From: Candidatus Saccharicenans sp.
Lineage (GTDB): Bacteria; Acidobacteriota; Aminicenantia; Aminicenantales; Saccharicenantaceae
Reading direction: 5' to 3'
Length of the DNA stretch: 64,000 bases
Assembly (NCBI GenBank): GCA_026414545.1
Contig: JAOAIU010000028.1
Span: forward strand, 1 to 64,000
Shown: in pieces, positions 1 through 8,024 of the stretch
Position numbering within the stretch: the stretch's first letter is position 1
Layout of the letters: each line of letters starts with the position of its first letter
Program-made: the position numbers and the translations under genes
Notes under the pieces: generated by a model
Database searches by the model: none
What the model was told of the DNA's origin: nothing
What the model saw: only the letters and a program-made list of their open reading frames with translations

Positions 1-545
1 ACCACGCCAATGCAGACCATCAAGAAATCTTTGGGGTCGGTGGTGCTGTAGCCGGCTTCGTCATCTATCAGGAAAACGGTGTAACGATATCTGAGGTCCA
101 GATTTCCGCTGCGGTCATAGACGAAGGGCTCTTCGAAGAGCACAACCTGGAGGGGATTGTCGGCCCGGCCATCGCTGTTCTGGTCCAGCAATCTTAAAAT
201 CTGTTCGTCGGTCAGGCGACGGAAGTAGAGAGGGTTAGGGGTAGCCAGGTTCATGTTCAGGAAGGGGATATCAATGCCGCTGGGACTGGTCAGGTAATGG
301 TCGGAAAAACTTCCCCAGGTGCCGGCAGCGATTCTGTCTTCTATGGTCATTCTGGCGGCGTCAAAGCCGGCTTCGGCCGCGTTGAAGGCTTCTTCCTGGT
401 CACGCATGCTGGCCGAGACCTTGGGCCCGGAGCTGGTCACAGTCAGGACGGCCACACCCACCGTCAGCATGAAGGCCATGACCAGGATAACAGCAATCAG
501 GCCCGATCCTTCAGGTTGCTTTTTTGTTCTTACTTTCTCGTCCAT
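1..545 (-). CDS. PilX-like type IV pilus assembly protein, partial
   Basis: Reading frame open from the start codon at 545 to the window edge, so the C-terminus is missing. The N-terminus has a short basic stretch, then a hydrophobic segment (residues about 15-37, GLIAVILVMAFMLTVGVAVL) followed by an amphipathic helix with EEAFNAAEAGFDAARM. This is typical of PilX-type minor pilins, which lack the canonical FTLIE signal but carry the 'AAEAG' helix. It is the last visible member of an operon with the PilW-, PilV- and GspH-like genes upstream. GGGAG lies eight bases before the ATG at 545; an in-frame ATG at 560 is an alternative. The role in pilus assembly is inferred from family and neighbours; no adhesin (PilY1) is visible because the window ends. 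Confidence 0.75.
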   Translation of the reverse strand, partial: MDEKVRTKKQPEGSGLIAVILVMAFMLTVGVAVLTVTSSGPKVSASMRDQEEAFNAAEAGFDAARMTIEDRIAAGTWGSFSDHYLTSPSGIDIPFLNMNLATPNPLYFRRLTDEQILRLLDQNSDGRADNPLQVVLFEEPFVYDRSGNLDLRYRYTVFLIDDEAGYSTTDPKDFLMVCIGV

Positions 546-589
546 CCCGCCTACTCCCATCAATTTTTCCCTTTTCCCTTGCTTTTTTC

Positions 590-1741
590 TCATCTCTGTC
601 CCTGGTTATAAAGATTGAGACTAAGGTTTCGGACATTGGCCGTCGTTTCCAGGACAAACCGGCGGCGATAATCATCGGTGCTGCTACCGGGGGAATCGGA
701 AACAGAAGGCCTCCGGTAGTTGTGAACATTAGCCGGCACCTTTCCTGAAACCGAGACAAAGCGGTTGGGGGTGCGGCCAACGATGATCACCCTGACCTGA
801 CGGATGCGGGAGATCTGGTCGGAAGTCCAGCCAACATTCCAGGGCTGAAAGTTGTCGAGAACCCCGTTGTTATCTAAGTCTCCGCTATACTCAAACTGAA
901 GGTTTTCGATGTTCTGGGCCAGTGGCAGGTGAAGTCCATTGTTGGTGACGTACAGAATTCCCGGTTCGCCCACGTAACCGTTCTTGCCCGGGGTCAAACC
1001 CGGGAAAAGAGTGCTTCCATAGTTTCCGGTAGTATCCAGCCAGAATTCCTTGACGTTGGCAAACATGATTAGACCATTGTCAAAATCATTCGATTGACAG
1101 TTGGAGGTGGCCGTCAGGCCCCGCGGGGGGTTTATGCCCGGGGCCAGTCCGGGAGACATGTTAAATTTTTCGTTGGTTCCACCCTGGCTCCAGGTAATAT
1201 GGGTAATCTGCCTTATTTCGCCCTGGCGGCAGGGAGATTGGGGATTGGGCAGAATCAGCACTATCTTGTTTCTGTAAAAATCTTCTGAGTAAGGAAAGGT
1301 CTCAAAACTTCCGTCATAGACGGAAACCGTAACCGAGCTGCCCTGATAGTTCTGGATTTTTAAGTTCAGGGGATCATCCATGTTTCCGAGGATAATCAGT
1401 CGGTCGGGCCTGACTTCACCGCCCTGGTTTTCGTTATTGAAACCGTTCAGGGCATACATGCCGAAAACTTCAGGTAGCCCCGAGCCTGTCATCCTCAGGT
1501 CTCGAACCATTAGAAACATGGCCGAGCGAACGTCATGCTGCAATTCGGCATACTGCTGCTGGTCAACCGAAATCCGGTTGCTCCGGGAGTAGAGGGTCAG
1601 GGCCCCGATTATGACTATGGTCATGATGGTGGAGGCTATCAGGACTTCAATCATGGTAAAGCCGGCCGTAATTGGCCCAGCTCCTATTTTTCTGGTTCTT
1701 GTATTTTTACTTTTCTGATTATTATTGCCTGTGCTTTTCAT
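590..1741 (-). CDS. PilW-like minor pilin, prepilin-type N-terminus
   Basis: 383 residues. A class III prepilin signal is clear: a basic leader of about 27 residues ending in Gly, then FTMIEVLIASTIMTIVIIGAL, with Glu at position +5 of the mature protein. Cleavage and methylation by PilD would be expected. The rest fits PilW proteins (YAELQHDVRSAMFLMVRDLRMTGSG is characteristic), with a large beta-rich C-terminal part. RBS AGGGAG lies before the ATG. It sits 10 bases after the PilV-like gene and 45 bases before the PilX-like gene, in one minus-strand operon. Minor pilins prime pilus assembly and can carry adhesins; which of these applies here cannot be told. Confidence 0.85.
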   Translation of the reverse strand: MKSTGNNNQKSKNTRTRKIGAGPITAGFTMIEVLIASTIMTIVIIGALTLYSRSNRISVDQQQYAELQHDVRSAMFLMVRDLRMTGSGLPEVFGMYALNGFNNENQGGEVRPDRLIILGNMDDPLNLKIQNYQGSSVTVSVYDGSFETFPYSEDFYRNKIVLILPNPQSPCRQGEIRQITHITWSQGGTNEKFNMSPGLAPGINPPRGLTATSNCQSNDFDNGLIMFANVKEFWLDTTGNYGSTLFPGLTPGKNGYVGEPGILYVTNNGLHLPLAQNIENLQFEYSGDLDNNGVLDNFQPWNVGWTSDQISRIRQVRVIIVGRTPNRFVSVSGKVPANVHNYRRPSVSDSPGSSTDDYRRRFVLETTANVRNLSLNLYNQGQR

Positions 1742-1751
1742 AAGACTCTCC

Positions 1752-2258
1752 CTACCTGGTTATTATGGTGTGAATATATGCCCGGACCCGGTACCTGTCG
1801 GGATTGGCCATGAGCTGGTTGCGGGCCACGTTCCTGGAGAATATGGGAAAAACCATCACCAGGACATCAAAGCCGGCGGTGTTGGCCACCTGGGAGTTGG
1901 TGACCACGGTCACCCGGCGGAAGTCCAGAGTCCCGTCCTGGTTGATGTCTAAGAGCTCATCATCACTTTCCCCGATGTTGGCAGAGGGGAAGTGGGCCAG
2001 TTCATCTATGGTCAGAGTCCTCAGATAGTCGATCCGCTGCTGGGCCAGGAAGATAGCGTTGCTCATCTCGTTTGACCTTAAATTTTGCATAACACTCAGG
2101 GTAAAAAGCTGGGCCAGGCTCACAAAAACCACCGTCACCAGGGCCAGACTGATAATTACCTCAATCAGGGTAAAACCTTCCTCCCTGGAAGTTGCCTCTC
2201 TTTTGCTGACCAGCATTTTTTCCCTTGCTTTCCTTATCATGAACATAACTGGACTCAT
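1752..2258 (-). CDS. PilV-like minor pilin
   Basis: 168 residues. Long leader (about 27 residues) ending in EEG, then FTLIEVIISLALVTVVFVSLAQL, a prepilin peptidase site with Glu at +5 of the mature protein. The sequence after the helix (MSNAIFLAQQRIDYLRTLTI) resembles PilV/type IV modification proteins. A purine-rich GGGGG RBS seven bases upstream supports the first ATG. It lies 16 bases after the GspH/FimT-like gene and is followed at 10 bases by the PilW-like gene, so co-transcription is very likely. Confidence 0.8.
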   Translation of the reverse strand: MSPVMFMIRKAREKMLVSKREATSREEGFTLIEVIISLALVTVVFVSLAQLFTLSVMQNLRSNEMSNAIFLAQQRIDYLRTLTIDELAHFPSANIGESDDELLDINQDGTLDFRRVTVVTNSQVANTAGFDVLVMVFPIFSRNVARNQLMANPDRYRVRAYIHTIITR

Positions 2259-2274
2259 GTCATTCCCCCTGTAA

Positions 2275-2805
2275 TCAGCTCTTGGCCTTTCTGTAGCCTA
2301 TGGACCCTCCGGCATAGACCGTCAGGATCCTCAGGTCGTCCTGTCCCAGATTTTTAAGCTTCAGGCTCTGCAGGATTATTCTGAAGGTCTGAGGGTTGCT
2401 GAAGTCATAGTTGGCCACCAGTCCCAGGGGCGAGAAAATAACCTGCTCGTTTCCCGAGGGAAGCTGAATCTGAGGCCTGAACTTAGGCGGCAGGGTTTTC
2501 TTTATGAACTTTGGAACCGGTATCCAAGCGAAAGTGGGGTTAGTTCCGGTCAGCCCCCCTTCTTCCACCTCGACCAGGTAACGCCATTGATTGTTTTCCC
2601 TGAAAAACCTGACGCGGCAATAGACCTTCTCATTGACGGCAGTATACCGGGCGGCCTCCATGGTGGTCAGGAGATCTCGGGCGGCGCTGTCCAGGGCCCG
2701 GGCTTCCAGGATATTTAAAATGCTCGGGTAGGAGGCAGCCAGAATGATGCCGATTATACCCACCACCACGATGATCTCGATTAGAGTAAACCCTTCTTTT
2801 TTCAT
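2275..2805 (-). CDS. GspH/FimT-family pseudopilin
   Basis: 176 residues. Very short leader (MKKEG) followed by FTLIEIIVVVGIIGIILAASYP, a textbook prepilin cleavage site, with Glu at +5. The region SAARDLLTTMEAARYTAVNEK matches the conserved helix of GspH/FimT pseudopilins, and the C-terminal half is beta-rich. First gene of the minus-strand minor-pilin operon (GspH, PilV, PilW, PilX order), with AGGGAA before its ATG. It would initiate or decorate a type IV pilus or type II secretion pseudopilus; no pilus ATPase or secretin is in the window to decide. Confidence 0.85.
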   Translation of the reverse strand: MKKEGFTLIEIIVVVGIIGIILAASYPSILNILEARALDSAARDLLTTMEAARYTAVNEKVYCRVRFFRENNQWRYLVEVEEGGLTGTNPTFAWIPVPKFIKKTLPPKFRPQIQLPSGNEQVIFSPLGLVANYDFSNPQTFRIILQSLKLKNLGQDDLRILTVYAGGSIGYRKAKS

Positions 2806-3115
2806 CTGTTATTTCCCTGCCGGTTCATTATTTGGCATAATTTTACCCCAGCCCGATGATAAAAAGCAACAGAATCAACTGGATGGAGGCCATTTCTAGC
2901 TGGTGGAATAGAAGCTCTGAATAGAAAACAAGAAAGTAACCGGTTATAATTCCCGGGCATAGCTGCAGTTTTTGCCTCCTGGAAATAAGCTATTTTTTAA
3001 GCCGGTTGAAGACAATAATCACCAGGGGTGATTTTAGGGGTGATAATCGTCGTCTTCGCTTGTTGATTTTCCCCTTATCTTTTGAGTCTTAATCGCTCCC
3101 GACGGTTGATGGATG
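2806..3115. other. Intergenic region with GGTGATT-type repeats
   Basis: No gene visible. It must contain the promoter of the minus-strand pilin operon, but I see no convincing -35/-10 pair. At 3017-3033 lies a perfect inverted repeat AATCACC-AGG-GGTGATT. The 9-mer AGGGGTGAT occurs twice 12 bases apart (3024 and 3036), giving two direct repeats on one face of the helix. This looks like an operator; similar half-sites occur at three other intergenic places in the window. Confidence 0.4.
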
Positions 3116-3144
3116 AAAGAAAAGGGCAGGCCTGAGGCCTGCCC
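3115..3144 (-). terminator. Rho-independent terminator of the DPP IV gene
   Basis: Perfect 9-bp inverted repeat GGGCAGGCC-TGA-GGCCTGCCC at 3124-3144. On the minus strand it is followed by TTTTCTTTC, and it lies 18 bases after the DPP IV stop codon. Confidence 0.85.
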
Positions 3145-3161
3145 TCCAACCTGAGATTCTC

Positions 3162-5276
3162 TTACCTGTTCAGGACCAGGTTTTCTATAAAAAATTCCAT
3201 CATCCGGTCTAGGCGAACGGACGTATGCCCCATATCCGGCCCGACCTGCACTTCAAAGGATTTGTTGGCTTTCTGCAAGGCCTGTATTAGCTGCATGGTG
3301 TTGTTGGGATGGACATTGTTATCGGCTGTCCCGTAGTAAATCATCAAGCGCCCCTTGAGGTTGTTGACGTAGGTCATGGCGCTGCTGTTCTTATAACCTT
3401 CCTTGTTTTCCTGGGGAATCCACATGTAGCGCTCGGTGTAGATGCTGTCGTAGTGTTCCCAGGCCGTGACCGGGGAAGAAGCGCAGGCCGCGGCAAAAAC
3501 ATCCGGGTGCCTTAATATGGCCATGATGGAAGCATATCCTCCGTATGAGGTTCCGAAAATTCCTACCCGGCTGCTGTCCACATAAGGCCTCTGGCCAAGG
3601 GCTCTGACTCCGGCCGCCTGGTCGTCAATTTCCACCACCCCCAGCTTCTGGTAGATGGCATCGAGTATTTTCTTGCCGCGGCCGGCGACACTGCGAGAAT
3701 CGAAGGAAGCTACCAGGAAACCAAACTCGGTTATCGGGTTCGGGGTGACGAAGGTTTCCCGGGCTCCGTTGGTAGCCGGCCCGGCATAAACGCTCACCAG
3801 GAGAGGATATTTCTGGCCGGGGTCAAAATTGGACGGGAACTGGAGCAAGCCGTGCAATTCTGTCTGTCCGTCGGCTGCCTTAAAGGTAAAAAGTTCTGCC
3901 TTCTTAAGGCCGAGGGCCTCAAACTTACTAAGGTCCGACTTGGCCAGCTCCTTGATCAAAATTCCTGAGGTTGAATACAGGCGAGTGAAAGGCGCAACCT
4001 GGTGGGTCTGGGCCACGTCGATGAAATACTTAAAATTGGGGGAGATATCAACGTTATGATTGAACGCCGGGTCGGTCAGCCTCCGGTCATTTTTGCCGCT
4101 CAGAGAAACCCGGTGCAGCTGGACCTTCATATGGTTATCGCCGCTCCGGGCGGTGTAATATACCAGACCCGCTTTCTCGTCTACCGCCAAGACCCCGACC
4201 ACCTCAAATGGATGACGGGTGAGGGTAGCCAGCAGCTGGCCGCTCAGGTCGTAAAGATACAGATTCCTGAAACCCGTCCGCTCCGAAACCAGGATGAACC
4301 GGCGGCCGTCTTTCAGCCAGGTAATCTGGGGAGAGTTCTCCGTCCAGGAAGCTGGCCATTCTTCCCGGACGACCACTCTGGTCTGGCCGGTATCGGGGTT
4401 GGCCGCTACTAGCTCAGTAATGTTCTGCCGGCGGTTGGCCCGGAAAAACAGGAGTTCCCGGCCGTCTTTTGTCCAGTTTATCCCGTAGATGTAATGGCCA
4501 ACTACCTCGTTGGAGAAAGGCTGACCGCTGCGGACATCGACGGTGGTGATTTTCCTGGTGGCCAGGTCATAGACCAGGAGGTCGACCACCGGGTTGGGTT
4601 CCCCGGCCTTGGGGTAGGGTTCGATATCCATCTTGCTGTAGAGCTTAGTCTGGTCCAGCTGCAGGAAGTAGTCGGGCACATTTTTCTCGTCGAAGCGGTA
4701 AAAAGCCAGTTTCCGGCTGTCCGGAGACCACCACATGGCCGTGATCTGGTCCAGTTCTTCTCCGTAGACCCAGGATGCGGTGCCATATTTGACCCGGTTT
4801 TTTTCGGAGCCATCGGTGGTTATGGCTATTTCAGCCTTGGTGGCCAGGTCCTCCAGGTAAAGATTGCGGTCCCGGTAAACGGCCTTGAACTTCTTATCCG
4901 GCGATTCGGCCGAGGTGAACTGTCTCCCGCGCTCGGGGAAGCCGGCCCGGCGGGCAAAAGGCATGGGCGGTTGCTCGGCGGCTTTGCCGATTTCAGTTAA
5001 CTTCCTGGTCTTGAGGTCAAACCGCCACTGTTTGCCGTCACGGGCAAATTCCAGGGCTTCACCGTCCTCTTTCCAGGTGACCCGGAGCGCCCCGGATTTA
5101 ACCGCCTCGCGTATTTCCTTGGACAAGCGCTCGTAGCGGTCGTAGTTGGGATAGGTCTTCAGCCGGTCCTGGGAAAACAGGGATAAAGGGAAAAGTATAA
5201 GGCCGAAGACAAACAGGAGTCCCAGAAATAGAGCTGGGGCCTTCTTGGTAGCTGATTGTCTGGTTGTTCTGTTCAT
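3162..5276 (-). CDS. Dipeptidyl peptidase IV-like S9 peptidase, secreted
   Basis: 704 residues, close to the usual size of bacterial DPP IV. Signal peptide or membrane anchor at residues 15-35 (LFLGLLFVFGLILFPLSLFS). The N-terminal beta-propeller carries WVYGEELD near residue 171, matching the double-Glu motif that binds the substrate amino terminus in DPP IV. The C-terminal alpha/beta hydrolase domain has the nucleophile in GTSYGGYAS (Ser near 579), Asp in GTADNNVH (near 650) and His in MGHTS (near 684), so the catalytic triad is complete. It releases N-terminal dipeptides, classically X-Pro, outside the cytoplasm. GGAGGA precedes the ATG. The gene is monocistronic with its own terminator and fits a peptide-degrading lifestyle alongside the AGCS symporter. 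Confidence 0.92.
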   Translation of the reverse strand: MNRTTRQSATKKAPALFLGLLFVFGLILFPLSLFSQDRLKTYPNYDRYERLSKEIREAVKSGALRVTWKEDGEALEFARDGKQWRFDLKTRKLTEIGKAAEQPPMPFARRAGFPERGRQFTSAESPDKKFKAVYRDRNLYLEDLATKAEIAITTDGSEKNRVKYGTASWVYGEELDQITAMWWSPDSRKLAFYRFDEKNVPDYFLQLDQTKLYSKMDIEPYPKAGEPNPVVDLLVYDLATRKITTVDVRSGQPFSNEVVGHYIYGINWTKDGRELLFFRANRRQNITELVAANPDTGQTRVVVREEWPASWTENSPQITWLKDGRRFILVSERTGFRNLYLYDLSGQLLATLTRHPFEVVGVLAVDEKAGLVYYTARSGDNHMKVQLHRVSLSGKNDRRLTDPAFNHNVDISPNFKYFIDVAQTHQVAPFTRLYSTSGILIKELAKSDLSKFEALGLKKAELFTFKAADGQTELHGLLQFPSNFDPGQKYPLLVSVYAGPATNGARETFVTPNPITEFGFLVASFDSRSVAGRGKKILDAIYQKLGVVEIDDQAAGVRALGQRPYVDSSRVGIFGTSYGGYASIMAILRHPDVFAAACASSPVTAWEHYDSIYTERYMWIPQENKEGYKNSSAMTYVNNLKGRLMIYYGTADNNVHPNNTMQLIQALQKANKSFEVQVGPDMGHTSVRLDRMMEFFIENLVLNR

Positions 5277-5311
5277 GACTCCTCCGGATAATTAATTATT
5301 ACTTCAGAAGC

Positions 5312-5342
5312 ATTATACTCAGCTCGAGAAAAATTTCAGCAA
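5312..5342 (-). promoter_or_regulatory. Possible promoter of the DPP IV gene
   Basis: On the minus strand a perfect TATAAT (plus positions 5312-5317) lies 36 bases before the DPP IV start codon. A weak -35-like TTGCTG is found 19 bases upstream. The -10 is convincing, the -35 is not. Confidence 0.4.
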
Positions 5343-5473
5343 CAATCTTGCCCGCCCGGGGAGAATACCCATTTTTTATTGTTCTGGCCCGCGCCCGGGT
5401 CCGGGTTCTCTGGATTTTCTTTCATTTTTCGCCGCGGCCTCTCCAGACTGCAATTGGCCAGATTTCAGGTATG

Positions 5474-5496
5474 CCCTTTTTTTCCCGGAAAAAGGG
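5474..5496. other. Inverted repeat upstream of the tRNA promoter
   Basis: CCCTTTTT (5474-5481) and AAAAAGGG (5489-5496) form an 8-bp stem with a 7-base loop just before the tRNA promoter. There is no T-tract, so it is not a clear terminator. The rest of 5277-5505 shows no coding potential. Confidence 0.35.
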
Positions 5497-5505
5497 GTGG
5501 CTCAG

Positions 5506-5534
5506 TTGACAACTTGGCCTGTCTAAATTAAACT
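5506..5534 (+). promoter_or_regulatory. Promoter of tRNA-Lys
   Basis: Consensus -35 TTGACA (5506-5511), a 17-base spacer and -10 TAAACT (5529-5534), placed 14 bases before the tRNA. It probably also transcribes the small gene immediately downstream. Confidence 0.65.
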
Positions 5535-5548
5535 TAATAAGAATTTCT

Positions 5549-5621
5549 GGCCCGTTAGCTCAACAGGTAGAGCAGCGGACTCTTAATCCGCGGGTTGAAG
5601 GTTCGAGTCCTTCACGGGTCA
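5549..5621 (+). tRNA. tRNA-Lys (anticodon CTT)
   Basis: Full cloverleaf by eye, 73 bases. Acceptor GGCCCGT pairs with ACGGGTC (one G-U), D-stem GCTC/GAGC, anticodon stem GCGGA/TCCGC with loop CTCTTAA, and T-stem GAAGG/CCTTC around TTCGAGT. The anticodon in the 7-base loop is CTT, reading AAG (Lys). The 3' CCA is not encoded (discriminator A, then TTTT). Confidence 0.95.
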
Positions 5622-5641
5622 TTTTCTTTCTGGAGGGTAAG

Positions 5642-6016
5642 TTGAGGGGCAAAGGCGCTCTGGTGATACTCCTTCTGGCTGCGGTCGTAATCTATTTTGC
5701 CTATTTTATGAGAACCGAGAAAAAGGCACCGGTTGAAGAGCAGGTGTCCAGATTCAACCAGACCAGAGCCGAGCTGACCTCGGTCAACCTGGAACAGGTG
5801 GGGCGGGCGGTCCAGGAATGGATGACCGAGCACGAGGGCCGGGTACCAGGCTCTCTGAGGGAGTTGCAGGGTGGCCGGAGCTACGGACTCAGCCTGACCG
5901 ACGGCTGGGGTCGGACCATCAGGTATCAGAAAATATCCGATACGGAATTCGAACTCCGCTCGGCCGGGGAAGACGGACGGTTTGACACCGAAGACGACAT
6001 CATCCGGACCTATTGA
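5642..6016 (+). CDS. Membrane-anchored protein with GspG-like C-terminal domain
   Basis: 124 residues starting at TTG, supported by GGAGG six bases upstream; no better start is in frame. One transmembrane segment near the N-terminus (residues 6-23, ALVILLLAAVVIYFAYFM) is followed by a soluble domain. Its end, DGWGRTIRYQ followed by ELRSAGEDGRFDTEDDI, matches the C-terminal signature of GspG-type major pseudopilins (DxWG...S.G.DG...DDI, the calcium-binding region). However, there is no prepilin cleavage motif: no Gly-Phe and no Glu at +5. It is therefore not an ordinary pseudopilin, or has lost processing. It begins 20 bases after tRNA-Lys and probably shares its promoter. Function unknown. 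Confidence 0.6.
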   Translation: MRGKGALVILLLAAVVIYFAYFMRTEKKAPVEEQVSRFNQTRAELTSVNLEQVGRAVQEWMTEHEGRVPGSLRELQGGRSYGLSLTDGWGRTIRYQKISDTEFELRSAGEDGRFDTEDDIIRTY

Positions 6017-6242
6017 TACGACGGTTGGAAGGATTATCGTCATCCATCAATGATGTCCTGTTCAGTATATTTTCCCGAGATTTCAGATTTCTTGATAATT
6101 TAAAGCTTAGATAATTCAGCGGGATTTATCGCCAGAAAACCGAATTCAGTGGGTCGGCCCGCGGCTTTCACCATTGCCTTGTTCTGCCGGTTAAGTCTTA
6201 CCCTGTCCGGTTTTTATTCTTTAAGCTGGTTCCAATTTCGCT

Positions 6243-7613
6243 TTAAATTTCCGGATGCTTTTCCTTCATTTCTTGCAACCGTCTGGCCAGGACTCCGGAT
6301 AGCAGCAGTAAGCCGATCAGGTTGGGGAAGGCCATGAAAGCGTTGGCGATATCTCCCATGAAGAAGACAATTTCTATCGAAACCACAGCTCCGATGAAAG
6401 TCAGGGCAATGAAGACGACCCGGTAAGGCAGGGCGATTTTGATTCCAAACAGGTACTTGAGGCACTGTTCACCGTAATAACACCAGCCGATGAGCGTGGT
6501 GTAACCAAAAAAGAAGGAACAGGCAGCCACGATGATTCCACCGACATGGGGCAGAGTTTTGGAAAAAGCTGTCACCGTCATGGCCGAGCCCGATACCCCA
6601 CTGGTCCAGACCCCGGAAGAAAGGTTGATCAAACCGGTAAAGGTACAGACCACAATGGTGTCGATAAAAACCTCCATCACCCCGATGAGGCCCTGGTGAA
6701 GCGGGCTGGGCGTCTGGGCGGCGGCGTGGGCAATGGGGGCACTGCCCAGGCCGGCTTCATTGGACAGAATGCCGCGGCGGGCTCCAAACTGAACGGCATT
6801 CTTTATGGTCGCTCCCAGAAATCCGCCGGTGGCTGCGGCCGGGGTAAAGGCGTATTCAAAGATAAGGATAAAGGTCTGCGGAAGGGCTCCGATGTTATCA
6901 ATCAGCACAATAATTCCTGCTCCGAGGTACAGGACAATCATGGCCGGCACCAGGCGTTCGGCCACGGCCCCGATTCTCTTGATTCCGCCAAGGACCACCA
7001 GGCCGACAAAGAAAGTTATGACCGCTCCGGTCAGTGCAGGCGGAATTCCGAACTGGGTCTTAAAAGCCAGCGACATCTGGTTGCTCTGCATCATGTTGCC
7101 GGTTCCGAACAGGGAAGCAAAGGCCCCGCAGACGGCAAAAAAACCGGCCAGGAAAACGGCAAAATTGGTCCTGTTCAGGCCATTCTTGATATAATACATT
7201 GGCCCGCCGGCTATGGTGCCGTCCGGGTGCTTTTCCCTGTAAAGAACCCCCAGGAAAGCTTCTGAGAATTTTGTTCCCATGCCCAGGAAACCGCAAACCC
7301 ACATCCAGAAAATGGCTCCTGGCCCACCCCAGTAAAGAGCTGTGGCCACGCCGGCTATGTTGCCATTGCCGACCGTAGCAGCCAGGGCCGTGGAGACGGC
7401 GGCAAAAGGCGAAACATCTCCTTCGCCGCCGCTTTTTCTGGAGGCGCGGCTGAACATTATTTTGAAAGCCTTACCCAGTTTGCGGAACTGGATGAAGCCA
7501 ATCCTGATGGTCAGAAGTAGGCCTACTCCGAAGAGAATTGGTACCATGATGGTCCAGATATTGGAGGCTGTCTTATCCAGCCAGCCGGCCAGGTTGTGGA
7601 GAAAATGTTCCAT
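6243..7613 (-). CDS. Sodium:alanine/glycine symporter, AGCS family
   Basis: 456 residues from the ATG at 7613, which has AGGAG eight bases upstream; the frame stays open further upstream but that part overlaps the likely promoter. Multiple transmembrane helices. The AGCS signature is present: VGNGNIAGVATALYWGGPGA near residues 80-100, and NEAGLGSAPIAHAAA. It imports alanine, glycine or a related amino acid with sodium across the inner membrane. Monocistronic, convergent with the GspG-like gene. Together with the secreted peptidases it suggests uptake of amino acids released outside the cell. The exact substrate cannot be read from the sequence. Confidence 0.9.
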   Translation of the reverse strand: MEHFLHNLAGWLDKTASNIWTIMVPILFGVGLLLTIRIGFIQFRKLGKAFKIMFSRASRKSGGEGDVSPFAAVSTALAATVGNGNIAGVATALYWGGPGAIFWMWVCGFLGMGTKFSEAFLGVLYREKHPDGTIAGGPMYYIKNGLNRTNFAVFLAGFFAVCGAFASLFGTGNMMQSNQMSLAFKTQFGIPPALTGAVITFFVGLVVLGGIKRIGAVAERLVPAMIVLYLGAGIIVLIDNIGALPQTFILIFEYAFTPAAATGGFLGATIKNAVQFGARRGILSNEAGLGSAPIAHAAAQTPSPLHQGLIGVMEVFIDTIVVCTFTGLINLSSGVWTSGVSGSAMTVTAFSKTLPHVGGIIVAACSFFFGYTTLIGWCYYGEQCLKYLFGIKIALPYRVVFIALTFIGAVVSIEIVFFMGDIANAFMAFPNLIGLLLLSGVLARRLQEMKEKHPEI

Positions 7614-7689
7614 GCCTGGTGCTCCTGTATGAAAAAATGTCTTATTTATCAAAACCGAAAAATCGGTTGAACTCAAAATGGCGTTCCTT

Positions 7690-7718
7690 TCTTTAACACA
7701 GCCGGTCAGGGCTGTCAA
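7690..7718 (-). promoter_or_regulatory. Probable promoter of the AGCS symporter
   Basis: On the minus strand: -35 TTGACA (7713-7718), 17-base spacer, -10 TAAAGA (7690-7695), 77 bases before the chosen start. The perfect -35 argues that the longer open frame reaching 7718 is not translated. Confidence 0.45.
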
Positions 7719-7950
7719 TCAGAAAGTTCTCTCCGGGGTCAGGACAGCCTATCGGGTCAGGGGCCAGCTAACGACCGGGCGCTCACCCGCTTTAGTCTGC
7801 TTGCAACCAGCCAGGTCGGTAGCCATTCCCCAGGGGATAACTCTATTTTCAATCTAACTGCTGGCTCGGCCAAGATGGGCAATCCAATATAACCTGTGGA
7901 TATTAAATATATTTACCCTGTTTCTGAATATTTCCCCGGCCTCTTCTGTC

Positions 7951-7979
7951 TTGATATTTCTGGTCATATCTGCTATTCT
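7951..7979 (+). promoter_or_regulatory. Promoter of rpoZ
   Basis: -35 TTGATA (7951-7956), 17-base spacer, -10 TATTCT (7974-7979) with an extended TG element (TGC) in front. A TATAAT overlaps just downstream (7980-7985). This is 45 bases before the TTG start of rpoZ. The remainder of the 7719-7950 gap shows nothing I can name. Confidence 0.55.
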
Positions 7980-8024
7980 TATAATCCAGTTTCTTCTTAT
8001 ATCCGAAAAAGGAGAAAACCGCTC

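Noticed and set aside
6546-7265. 239-residue open frame on the plus strand
   Set aside because: Antisense to the AGCS symporter, which has all its signatures; composition is that of a shadow frame.
7614-7718. Longer N-terminus of the AGCS symporter
   Set aside because: Covers the TTGACA promoter and has no RBS; the ATG at 7613 has one.
7896-8024. Longer N-terminus of omega
   Set aside because: No RBS, covers the promoter, and does not resemble omega.
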